Shown: piece by piece, positions 1-11,300 of the stretch
Position numbering within the stretch: the first letter of the stretch is position 1
Layout of the letters: each line of letters begins with the position of its first letter
From: Bradysia coprophila
Lineage: Eukaryota > Arthropoda > Insecta > Diptera > Sciaridae
Direction: 5' to 3'
Length of the DNA stretch: 64,000 nucleotides
NCBI RefSeq assembly: GCF_014529535.1
Contig: NC_050737.1
Coordinates: 4,216,585-4,280,584, forward strand
Notes under the pieces: generated by a model
The model's input: the letters and a program-made list of their open reading frames with translations, nothing else
What the model was told of the DNA's origin: nothing
Database searches by the model: none
Program-made: the position numbers and the translations under genes

Positions 1-2633
1 GCTATTGCTTCATAGAAATATGATGTTACACATGAGCTGCGAGGAGAGAGAAAAAAAAACTGTGTGTTCCGGTATAAGTAATTGATTATCGCAGACGACG
101 ATCTTCTACAGAGATTTTCATTCAGTTTCTACTGTTATTGTAATAATATATTCCGTTTTTATATATATGTAATACACTGTCGTGTCGTTATCGCATTTAT
201 GTATGCCTTGATTCGTATACTGTACAAGGTTTTCAAAATATATACAACACTTGACTCTGTGCGAAAATAATAAACGCTGGCTGTAGATCTACAGTCGGAG
301 TTACGAAGTGTTTTTGATTTTAACAGATACTTCATCAGGTCAGATCAAATGACAATCCCGCGAAGAACTGGGTAAACAATTGTTGCAATAAACCGGCGCG
401 TGACAATACTATTGAAGAGACGTACCACAACAGACTATGAGAAAAAGGGATTAAGGTTCAAAACGGGTCAAGAATACCCTTGGAAACAACTGCATCCCAT
501 GTGACCTGATTTGAAATTAACCTGCAATCAGAAAATCGTAAACAGTTCAGTCAAATCAGGGTTGATATCAGAGAGAGACTTGAAACGTGACCAACTGTTT
601 TAGATTTTTATAATACAGATAAACTGAAAATGGTGTGCATTCGGAACAGTAATCTATTCACTCTCTCACAGTCCTTTCAGGTAGTGTCATATTATTCAGG
701 TACAAAATGTCCTTATTTCAAGTTTCAAAAAAAAAATCCTTCTCGCACGAAAGGTTGCTATTTATTCATTTTTTACAAACATGTGACCATTGTGACAGAG
801 TCGGACGAGAAACGTTCGGAAAAATTATCGTACTGTCTCCGTTGCGAGTTTAACAAAAAAGAGAAGAAGAGAACGGATCGGTTAGGTCCGCTTTTTGGTG
901 GAAAGTTCAACCATCCGTGCGCTCCGTTCGACAGTTAAGAGCACGGTTAAATCATGCATAATACACAATGTTAAAATTTAGTACGATCCCGAAGGACACA
1001 GAAAGCAAAACAATTCGCCACAAATTGAATAATTAGCAGATGCAACACAAAATTACCTAACAATTAGGGCTCGTATGCGAAAAACAGCAACGATGACTGC
1101 ATGAAGGTGTAATATATGCAACAGCAATATTAATGAATGATTGCACTTTGATGCACACAGTGACATTAGGATTTTCTACATGCATATGCTGTACATGTAT
1201 GGACGAATGTGTGAAGACGAGTTTGTTCGTGTTTTCTAACATAATATCAGTGCTCAAAATTCATTTCATAATTTTGTGTATGCACAACATTTTTTCGAGT
1301 ACTCAACAGTTGCGATATGCAACGATATTATTACGAGTCGGGAGGTAAGTACAAGCTTTCGTTAAGTCACATTTAATTTGTAGATAAAAATATTTATTTT
1401 TCGTACACTTAGAGTAAAATGCAACTGAAAATTGCAATGTGGTCACTGTCTAAGATAAACCGAAACAATTTTTTATGACTGGGTCACGTTTCGTCTGTTC
1501 TAGTATTTACACATTTATAACACCGGTACACCTATCGGCGAAGCACTGACATCGCTATTCATACCTAAATAAATGTTCTTTTTATAAAAAAATTTGTTTT
1601 ACAAAACAAAACAAAAAATGAAGAGACACAAAAAAAAGGTCAGTGCAATGGTGTGAATGAACCCCTCTGATATATACTAAACAATAACCTCATGTTCATA
1701 GAGAAGCACAGAACGACTACGCTCGGTGTACTGTACAATAAACCACACACTACATATGCGCACGATATCTAGTATGAAAATCGGCATGGTGTGTTGTCAT
1801 CGTTATTTTGATGGAATTGAAATAAAACCAAACAAAAAATCTCGTTCCTCATCTAGCTAATGTTTCTGAATCGATGAATTCAGATAAAAAAACAAAAAAA
1901 ATTAATTGAGAAACCTGGAATGAACTCACACAATTTCGATGAAATGATACTCTGGATCATTCCGTAAAAATAGAAAATCAGTAGTGACTGGGGACAGCAG
2001 CTTGCAGCAGACTTCAATGACACTAGTATTTCACAGATTTCTTTTCTCATCAAATACCAGGGCGTAACTCAATCAGTAGAACCTTTCTTTGCAACATTAA
2101 CACTTCAAAGACTATCAGCTGTCAATAGACAATGGTTAATGGGCGTGAATAGTGCATCTGGTGTACTTATACATAATTAATAGGTAATTGAGTTCATTCA
2201 TTGAATTCGTTGATAACCCGGTCGACCCATTTATTTACTAGAACAACTCTCGACGTTATAATTAAACGAACAACACGAAAATGTTGGATGATCACTTAGG
2301 TGGTGTGGCTAAGCATTGATTAAAGGTAAATAAAGAGACATTGGTAAATTCTATCGGTTCCAAAACGCTTCAAAACACATATGGACATTGAAACGAAACC
2401 TGTCAAATTGGTATGTATCGAAAGGAATTAAATGCTTAAGTAATTTTCTCTAAAAAAATATTCAACATCACCACGCTCAGAAAAGCACCTTTTCAAAAAT
2501 TGAATCTTATCTTAGTCTAGCTCCTCAACATTACAACGTTATCCCTCTCAATATAATCCCATTCAAGAAGAATCTCTATCCGGACGACAACATTTAATGG
2601 AAGTCGACGAAGAGATGGACAGAGACTCTTTTC
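1..2633. other. Non-coding stretch, nothing recognised
   Basis: AT-rich sequence with only short open frames of random composition on both strands. I see no domain, RNA gene or repeat end in it. It could be the 3' untranslated region of the weak minus-strand candidate that ends at 2634, or plain intergenic DNA. Confidence 0.4.
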
Positions 2634-3002
2634 TCATTTTTTGACTTGACGTTTATGGATGACAAGTAAGGTCCACAAGGTACGCAGGCCGATCGGATCA
2701 CCAGCTACAATAACATGATGTTTAGTGTAAATAATTTCAAAATGTAAATTACATTTTAAGGTCGAGTAGGTTGGTGTGAATATATCTACAAATGATCCAA
2801 AAGTTAAAAAAAAAATATAAATTTTTTAGCTACAACCTTACACACAGAGGAGAAAATAGGTTGACCTCTTAACAGTATTGGATTTACAAATAATCCCCAA
2901 AATAGAACAAAGAAAATAGCAGGAGAATTTCGATTGATTAAATCAAACTCTCGAATATAGATATATTCGGTGAGACTCACCACGTGAGTCATCAATTATA
3001 AT
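2634..3002 (-). CDS. Weak candidate: last two exons of an unidentified gene
   Basis: On the minus strand a 22-nt segment (3002-2981) has a good 3' splice site before it (ending gattgcag) and a good 5' splice site after it (gtgagt). A second acceptor (ttattgtag) precedes 2704, and from there an open frame runs to a TGA at 2636-2634. Only one frame of the 22-nt segment is open, and it joins the second segment in phase, giving a C-terminus that begins IIIDDSRAGDPIGLRTLWTL and ends in QVKK. The second segment is richer in G+C than its surroundings. I do not recognise the peptide and found no convincing upstream exon, so this could be chance. Confidence 0.2.
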
Positions 3003-4480
3003 CTGCAATCGTTGTTTGTGATATTTTTTTTTTATCTATATACGAACAATGGGTATGGATAATTCCGGTACGGACACCAATGATTTCAAGTGAGAAAAAG
3101 TTTTTACAATTTTTGGTGTGCCACACAGTGTATTGTGATTATTCGATTTCCATTGACAGTAGAGACGAAGTTAATTATCGAAATTAGGCTGAAGATAAAA
3201 TCTTTGGCTTTTTGTAGTGGGTATGTGTTCTATACACCAGGTACCGGTACGGAAAGCAAACTTACTGATTAAACAGAACGAGTTCGAGTTCGACGGAATG
3301 GAACACTACAGCGACCAGTGAATATACATCCAGAATGTTCCATTCAATACATCAAACGATATTCGAGAAGTGTTGGAAGCAAGGTGTAAAATGTCTGAAA
3401 CATTATCAACAAACAACATGAACAGCAAATAATTTTACGAGCAGCAGAATATGTCGATTCCGACTGTTCGAATCTGATACCTGGTGAATCACCGGTCATA
3501 GGTCAGTATTTCAGGTAGAGTATATGTCCAATTACAAAGGGAAAAAGTGCAATTTGAAACTGAATGAACTTCATGCATGCCGAAAAATTGATTTCTCATA
3601 CAAAACGACCGAAATATCAGTACCAGACTGATATACATATATAAACGAAGAAAGTGCAGGCGATTAAACGAAAACAAATGAACAAAAATGCAAATTTCGC
3701 ACGAGTAAAATTGATCTTTGTTGCTGTCATTTTTGTTGAATTTTTCTTTTTTTTTTTCATTTATAAAGTGCGTTAACAACCAAAATGACGGCGCACTAAA
3801 AACCCGCATATCGATATATAGTTTTTTTTGTCATGTAGAATCATGATCATTGAAACAAAAATTAGTTCGTTCATCTTGGGGCGCTAATTTCTATAAATAG
3901 AGCCAATTCATTTGGGTTGTTTTTGTTGAACCAATTTTTTTTTTGTAATATTGAACGTGAAATGCGCTTGCGTTTTCATTTTCATCCACAAGAAAACAAA
4001 TCAAAAAAAATAATAATAATAACAAATGACTCTCACTGGCTCTCGGATCACACGAAATATTTTCACTGCAAATGCTAGACGACACTCTACACTAATAGTC
4101 CATCCATTGCAAGAATAAGAATAAAAATAAAAAATTGAAATTGTCATCGTCTGAAGAAATGTTCTACACACAAAAATTTTGGTGATATTGAAATGAAGAA
4201 AAGACCCCATGATTATCGTAGACTGAACTCGTTTCGGCCCCCCCTGAGATTCCGACAAAATGATTCAAACAAAATCAGATTTTTTTTCCTGGAACAATGA
4301 GGATTCACATTTTCAGGTCAGTCTTCACAATTTTTCGTATCGAGTCATTTCGTCACTTTGTAGATGATCACATTCAATGCAATTATTTTTAATAAAAATT
4401 TTTTTTGTGAAAAATCGTGATTTTACAATGAAACTGTAACTCCTGACTAAAACCCATTGGCACAAATGTCCGTGTACACT
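3003..4480. other. Unassigned stretch with short open frames
   Basis: Around 3270-3520 the base composition is more balanced and several frames stay open for 40-50 codons on the plus strand, but none has a start, a recognisable domain or clear splice sites. The rest is AT-rich. A possible 5' splice site on the minus strand lies near 4485 (gtaagtg), so the 4480-4860 interval may be an untranslated first exon of a minus-strand gene. Confidence 0.25.
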
Positions 4481-4583
4481 TACCCGACAAATTTCTTCGT
4501 TATTTATCACTGTGAATTGGATTCCAACACTTCCTTTTTGTATTTTTAATATTTTTCTGAATTAAAGGACAACTACATTAATG

Positions 4584-4604
4584 CAGCCATTTTTAAAATG
4601 GCTG
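4584..4604. repeat. Perfect 21-bp palindrome
   Basis: Ten-base arms (cagccatttt / aaaatggctg) flank a single base. It sits in an otherwise featureless non-coding stretch. Function unknown; it could be a small hairpin or a binding site for a dimeric protein. Confidence 0.6.
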
Positions 4605-4860
4605 TATGACGGCTTAATTCCGTCTAAGACTAAATATTTTCAATAGCGCCACAAGTCTTCGTACCGAGAGAAAAAAGATGATTTTGACGGGCGACCGGCT
4701 GTTTGACAGTTCCGACAGTTCGATTTTGATTTGATTTCGTTTGCGATTTTTATGAATGAATGGTGTTGTTTTGCCGATGTAATCCGATGCACAGTGGTTT
4801 TTTACGTCGTTGATGCATAAATAAATGATAATTTGTCGATTTTCCACTGAATATCTTTGA

Positions 4861-6269
4861 AATTTTAGACACTTTTTGACACTTCAAAGTTGACACTTTA
4901 TTTTCTTTCTATACGTTAGATGTCGGCAGTGTTGCTCTTTTGACTTTTATTTTTATGGGATATTCCATAATTTATAGTGTTGCAGTGTTGTCAGTGTTTT
5001 GCCATAAAATTGCAGGTGTCTTTCCCAGTAGTTATAATATTTTCTTTGAAATACTGGACCGCAGTCTTCGCAGTGTTGGCATGATATGCACAAAAACATT
5101 AAAATTTAAAATTGCACAGTATATAGTAACAGTGGAGAGTGTAAATTTTAAAATGTCGAGAGCATTAACACAGGAAATATTCGTAGGCTGAATAAATAAT
5201 AGAATAAGAATCATTATCACTTACACTAAATCATTTACCCTTCTAGATCTGCTGCCCTCTTGGTGCTAGTAATCGATTCCCGTTTTTTTCACTCTGTCGT
5301 AGCACAAAATATAAATGACGACTATAGGTAAAGTATGGTTTTCACTCAACAAAAAGAACTCAGTGAGAAAGCAAGCTGACAAGTAAACAGAGCAAAATTG
5401 TAAAAATTCAATTTTGTCTCTCACACTGAGTATTTTTTTGGTAAATGGAAAGCAACCCTAACTTCTCCAAGTATACAGCGTTAACACTAACTGCATTTAA
5501 CAATTTTTATTACATGCTGTATTTCAGTAAAAAAATTTCACTGAACTGAAACTGTACTAAAATTTCATTTGAAAATTACCGCACAGTTCAGCGATTTTTT
5601 GCGATAAAGGCCCCACTGATCTGTGTAACCTCATCAAATACAACCTTGGATCTTTTTCCTTCTGAAATGTAGAATCTTACGCCCTAAGAGTCGTTTATTG
5701 CTGCGAAAACAGTATTGCCGTCGATATTTCGATTAAGAACATTACTATGAACGAAAATTATTCCGGAGCATACAATAAAATTTTTTTAGTTTTTTTTAAA
5801 GCTGATTTTGTGTTCATAACATTATACAATCGTATGATGAAAGATCAAATGCTAAATGAAGAAGGACATATTGTTTACATCTTTGCTAAATATCCCGATA
5901 ATCCCGATACTTTTATATGTAACGAGCCATAGCTTCGACTGAATAAAAAAGATGGCGAGCTGCACTCATGTTAAAAAGGGTTTCTGATTTCGGTTATTTT
6001 CTTAATTTTTCATTATACTTTACTGAATTAAAAATCAATTTTGCAAAATTTCAATTCATGATATAATGCAAAAATGGTATAAATAAAATTCGACATTAAA
6101 ATAAAACACGAGAATATTTTGTTTAGAACCTAATTACGTTATTGTTTCATCCACAGTCGATGTTATTTTTTATTTGAACACCAAATATATTAAGTTCAAC
6201 AAATGAAGCAACATAATAAGTTCGTCTGAGGATGAAATAAATGAAATCGCTATTTCCTCTTGTTTGTAT
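4861..6269. other. Non-coding stretch, nothing recognised
   Basis: AT-rich sequence without a supportable coding frame, RNA gene or element boundary on either strand. Confidence 0.4.
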
Positions 6270-6536
6270 CCAAGGTTCTGAAAGAACAGGTAAAGACACC
6301 TCTTAGTTGTATCTTTGTATCAAGGTTCGTAGAGAATAGGTTAAGACACTCACGAATGCGGGTGGTTACAAATTTGGTAAACGCACTCATGAAAATTCAA
6401 CTTGGAAGCCATTTTTTGTAAGTTGAAATCGTTACATGTATTTTTTCAAATCTAGCTGGCGCCACAGTGAAACTTTGATGCCATCGCCTTCGTGATCAAC
6501 TCAAAAGTGTCTTAACCTACTCTTTCAGAACCTTGG
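6270..6536. mobile_element. Short inverted-repeat element (MITE-like)
   Basis: The left end reads ccaaggttctgaaagaacag and the right end is its near-perfect inverse (ctctttcagaaccttgg). The match extends about 29 bp and includes gttaagacac. A second direct copy of the left-end motif lies about 50 bp inside the left end. Flanks are tttgtat on the left and tttggat on the right, which may be a diverged target duplication. There is no coding capacity, as expected of a non-autonomous DNA transposon. Confidence 0.6.
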
Positions 6537-7156
6537 TTTGGATGGACAGACCATATCTGGTTTATAATTTCATTGTAACTGTATTCGCTCTATTCAAAAA
6601 AGTTTCTTTTGCTGTTAAATTTCTGAGACAATAAATATGTTTTTCACACCTAGGACCCTGTGGGGGATGTTGTACGTGTCCAAACTGGCTGGAGTTCCCT
6701 ATTTACTGTCTCATTTCATTCATTCGATTTTTTTGTATGGCGGACGGTCAAAATTTTCAAATTGGCGGACTGCGATACCCTATGAAAAGCAATTATGGAA
6801 ATTTTTACCTGTTAGAATTAACAGGTGGATTTGTTGGCCGAATGAATACATTTAATTGTTTCAAGTTGCTCTACAATTGTCACCGATTTCGTCATGGTTG
6901 GTTTGCACTCGAAAGAATTTCGTGATTACAACCCTATGTACATCATACGAAAGTCAACAATTGATTGACAATAAATGATTACGTTGCCAGCAGCATCAAC
7001 ACAATCGGCATATGAAAAATTCGCAATTCGATGTCGTTTTGAAGGTATTTATTTCACTGTATTCCTGGACACAGTGCGATATCAACTTTTTTCGCACGCT
7101 AAAGAACCTATTACCTTCAATGAAGGCTAAACTTTTATAAATAAAAATCTTGCATT
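6537..7156. other. Non-coding stretch
   Basis: Short overlapping open frames without domain content. Nothing supportable seen. Confidence 0.35.
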
Positions 7157-7233
7157 GACCAGAAATCGAACCCCCGACACCAAAAGGTTTTTGAACACAA
7201 AGCAGCGACTATAGCCATTCGGCTATAGAGTCA
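7157..7233 (-). repeat. tRNA-derived SINE head or tRNA pseudogene
   Basis: Read on the minus strand, an A-box-like motif (tagccgaatgg, 7225-7215) is followed at tRNA-like distance by a B box (ggttcgatttc, 7172-7162). The T-arm can pair only with several G-T pairs, and the two sides of the acceptor stem do not match, so this is not a functional tRNA. It fits the RNA polymerase III promoter head of a SINE or an old tRNA copy. I could not define a SINE body or tail. Confidence 0.5.
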
Positions 7234-7985
7234 CACAATTATACCGAACGTATTGTTGAAGCGTATATTAAGCATTGACTACTCGATTTCATTCAACGCG
7301 TCTCTTTATATCACATTGCAATGTGTATTATAATCAGCCGTGACGGCTCTTTCTTCAATCGTGGATCTCATTTTTCGAAGGAATATTTCACTTGAAGTTG
7401 GCTGCTATTCGGAATACAAAAAAATGACGCTGTCAGATCTGTCAACAATATTTTTTTCTGTTGGTAAACTCGGAATTATTATTATTGATAAAATAAATTG
7501 GCTGTGTCCGAATAATATTTGTGATATTATTGACTATCAAAACTGAGATGCAGTAACAAAATTACTTCACAGTAATGCTTGCGGTAGTTTAAAAACAAAT
7601 CAGGAAACCAGCGGTCAACAATTTAACACACTTTAATCAGTATAACCGTTCAAATGGGTTTATATCGCCGACTTTCAGGCAAAGACCAAATGCATATTTT
7701 TCATTTTCGTGAAGCTTGCGAATTGTTGTAGCATCGGTATACTTGAAACCGCCCGAGCATAGCCTGATAATTATTTTGACTGCAACCTGTTTTTCTATAC
7801 ATAGATCAACCATTCGTCAACATATATTTGGTAACTTAACGTAAACAACAAATCGGATGGTCAAATCCTAGCAAAATTGTGGGAAAACTTTAGTTCTAAA
7901 GTGGATGTTTACATCCTGGAAACGGTTGTGGAGTGAGTGTGACAAATATATCGTAAATTTTGGTCGATTCTGAGAATTTATTAGC
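7234..7985. other. Non-coding stretch downstream of the P-type element
   Basis: No supportable gene. It may contain the 3' terminal part of the neighbouring P-type transposon, but I did not find a terminal inverted repeat matching the other side. Confidence 0.3.
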
Positions 7986-8160
7986 TCTAAACAAATCAAC
8001 CTTTTGTTGTTTTGCTATAAAAGAGCACCGCTTGCAGTACTTACCGTTTATTTTTGCAACTGCCACAGTCTGAAAAAGTTGTTCGTAGAGCGATTTCGAT
8101 AGTTTATTTGCTGCAAGTCGTTCAAATAATAACCCAAAATCATATTTTATGTTCAATTGA
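7986..8160 (-). pseudogene. Fragment of a second THAP-type transposase exon
   Basis: The minus strand encodes a segment containing RLAANKLSKS, nearly identical to RLAANKLSNS in the THAP exon at 15064-14798. About 25 bases around 8090-8115 are the same in the two places. The rest of the THAP domain, including its first cysteines, is not recognisable here. It therefore looks like a truncated second copy lying just downstream of the full gene and in the same orientation. Confidence 0.5.
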
Positions 8161-8327
8161 GTGCAGTGTTTGTTTATATTTACACAATTTCGATATCAAA
8201 AATCTTAATACAACCTCAGAGGTCTTTTCAATTTTGTTAATACAAATTTTGTTATCATTTCATTCGTTCATGTTAGAATTAATTACGTAAAATCGGAGTT
8301 TTTTTGTATATAAAATTTTGAGTACAA

Positions 8328-11300
8328 TTATTGTTCAATAAATTTATCTGAAAATTTGCCGATGCCTCTTTTCTTAGCTCGGTGTTCAAAGGCCAGCCGC
8401 TCCATGTAGCTGGGTTCAACGGGTAATTCTTTGATTTTTCCAGACAATATTTTGTTGATGTGGTTACAAAAACAAAGAATAATGTGATCGACTGCGATAT
8501 TTTTGATTTTTCTCTCAAGAACATCGATATGTTCCGAACACCCAACGACATGAACTTTTGCGTCTTTAACACTATCAAGAAGCTTAGACTTAATCGACTC
8601 TTGATAACAGATACCTGCAATTGTCTTGTTCAAACTGATGACGAGCTTTTCGATGCTTCGTAGTGTCGCATTCCGATCTGCTAACTCGAAATTCTCTTTA
8701 CATGTCACGCAGCTAGTAGATTTATACAGTTGCTGACATATCCGGTTGCTGTCAGTTGATGAGACATGCGATAAATCCACCTTTACGTCACCACCATTCG
8801 ATCCATTATTTAAGCCGGTCGCTACAACAACCGATCGATAATGTAAATCGACCGCTTCAGCATCCCTTCGATTATTTAACCCGACCGCTGCACTATCCGA
8901 TCGATTATTTAAGCCGGTCGCTCCAGCAACCGTTCGATAATGTAAATCGACCGCTCCAGCATCTCTTCTATTATTCAACCCGACCGTTCCAGCATCCATT
9001 CGATTATTTAAACTGAACGTTGCACCATCCGATCGATTATTTAAACCGGCCGCTCCAGCAACTGATCGATAATATAAATCGACCGCTCCAGCATACCTTC
9101 CGTTATTGAACTCGACCGTTCCGACATTCGTTCGATTAGTTAAACCGACCGCTCCACTATCCGATCGATTATTTAAACCGGCTACATCAACCGATGGATA
9201 ATATAAATCGGCCGCTCCAGCATCCGTTCGATTATTGAAACCGACCGCGGAACTAAAATCAGATTCGGTCTCCGGGTCAAAACTAATCACTGAGTCTACA
9301 TCATCCGATTCCGACTCTACCAGAAAATTTTCATCCTCACACAATTTACGTTCAGGATACGATACGATGACTGGATGAAGTGGCTGCTCTTTACACACAG
9401 AGATGAAATCATGTATATTTGATAGAATTGTAGTGGAACTATCAGGCTGACAATTCGATTTCAATGAATTGGTTCCGGTTATGTTATTGATAACCATTGT
9501 TGCATAGCCGGTTCGGTACTGAGTTGCTGTCGTTTTTGTACTTTGATTACACGCTTTTACGCAGCCGAAGAAGTTTTCAAGACCATCTTGAGTCGTATCT
9601 CTGAAAGCATAAGAGGAAAGAAACACAGTTTCAGGAAAATTTATCATTTTTGCATTTACTAGCGGCAATTAAGTCGAATAAGCTGCAAAATCTATGTCAC
9701 GTCAGACAAAGAGCTTTACATCCCGCTGGTATTTATAATACCAGCACGCAGTTGTTCCTAAATTGCTGTTTTAGTTTGTATTAGAGGTTCATGTAAAACA
9801 AAAAATGTGAAATTAGAATGGGGTAGAATGCTGTGCTCTGGACGAGTAGTTAATATCAGTGGCTTGATTCCACCTCAAGAAAACCATCCACAATCCCCAT
9901 GAATGACGCCGCTGTTCATGCTAGAATGTTGATATGGATATTTCATAGTAAAAGCTAAGATGATGCATGAACTACCACCCTTCCATTAAGTGTGTGTGAG
10001 ATTTTTTTATGAAAAAGCTACTCTTGATGTGTCCGATTCCGGCATCGTCGTCTAGAATTACTTAAATGTGCCACATTCAGAATTTTAATATCACGAAAAT
10101 GGTATATAGAGGCTGCTTTAAGTATTCAGGAAGCAGCACACTGGAAAATGTCATTCCATTCACGATCGATTCGCTCTATATACTCTCTTTGCTTCAGTAT
10201 AATCAGTTAAGGTGGTGGGAGGTCTGGTTTAATGACTTTCGTCCATTTCTTTTGAAAAGGGGAAAGGATCATCACAATAATTCACTTAAATAACTTCTAA
10301 CATAAAAATCCTTGATGTGGGTGAAGGGTTGTTTCTATTGAGATATGATGCCACCAATCACTGGTCGAACTGACATGAATTTTCCTTTACTGAGAAGGAA
10401 AATCATGAAATTCTATTTACAATCGCTAAACCGAACTGGTGTGCAACCGTATTTTGCACCAACTGGTCCTATTTGGAATTGTATGTGACCAACTGGTGCA
10501 AAATAACGTATGCACACCAGTTCGGTTTAGCGATTGTACGACGAAGTTAGAGAAAATAGAAAAACTGTTCAGATAATCGCTGGTGGGATTAATTTTAGAT
10601 TGAACCCATATGTGCTCTTGTGACCCGTTGCCGATAATAATGTTTGAGTGAAATGGAATAAATCTGTACCTTATATTGACTTTCATAATGTTGGACTTAA
10701 AACACGTCTCAGCTATTTCCTTGTATCCTCGAATGGTAGACTCAAATTTTTTGAGCACTGACGATCGGTTATTCCGTTCTGCGGTCGTTTTGTCCAAAAA
10801 AAACATGTTTTCCAACATGACCAAAGCGTAGTCCCAAAACTCAAAATGCAGAGAGTTCGGCATAACAGCACCCTTAAGCGAATCGGCAGCGTGTTTTTCA
10901 GATCCATTGATACTGTCGAACAGGTCGTTCACGAAAAGGATGAGGTTTGCCGTACTCGTAAAGTCACTTGTTACACGTTTTTCTTCGACGCATTCCAGCA
11001 TATATGATCCACAAGCGTTGCTAAATACCTGTGCCGCAACCGATACCTTCATCTTTAATCTACTAGGTTTTAGATGTTCGTCGGTTAGTTTCTTCAACGA
11101 ACGTTCCGTTGTGGATTGAAGGTCCATTTGGTAAATTACGTTTATATCATCCCAACCAGCGATCTGCAAAAAGCCATCATCGTACTCATCGAACCCTGGA
11201 TGCCATCGTTCAGTTACGAAGTGTGCTAAATTCTTAATTTGGAAATTGTTGCGCACTACTTTTATGAGATGAGATGGGTCGTATACATGAGTGATCTTCT

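Larger units (their letters stand above)
9601..10669 (-). other. Transposase intron 5
   Basis: Donor gtacag at 10669 and acceptor ttatgctttcag ending at 9601. It contains a copy of a repeat also found in intron 3 (here about 9918-10345) and a 117-bp palindromic element (10420-10536). A perfect short hairpin with arms gctggtatt/aataccagc lies at about 9731-9751, outside the intron's repeats and inside the last 140 bp upstream of 9601's exon boundary on the plus strand numbering. Confidence 0.6.

Noticed and set aside
7157-7233. A functional tRNA gene
   Set aside because: A and B boxes are present, but the acceptor stem does not pair and the T stem relies on G-T pairs.
8756-9016. Plus-strand open frame with an RPLQHPFDY-type repeat
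   Set aside because: It is the complement of the 33-bp repeat in the transposase. The minus-strand frame continues into conserved sequence on both sides.
8784-9242. CRISPR-like array
   Set aside because: The repeats are contiguous and coding, with no unique spacers, and the genome is eukaryotic.
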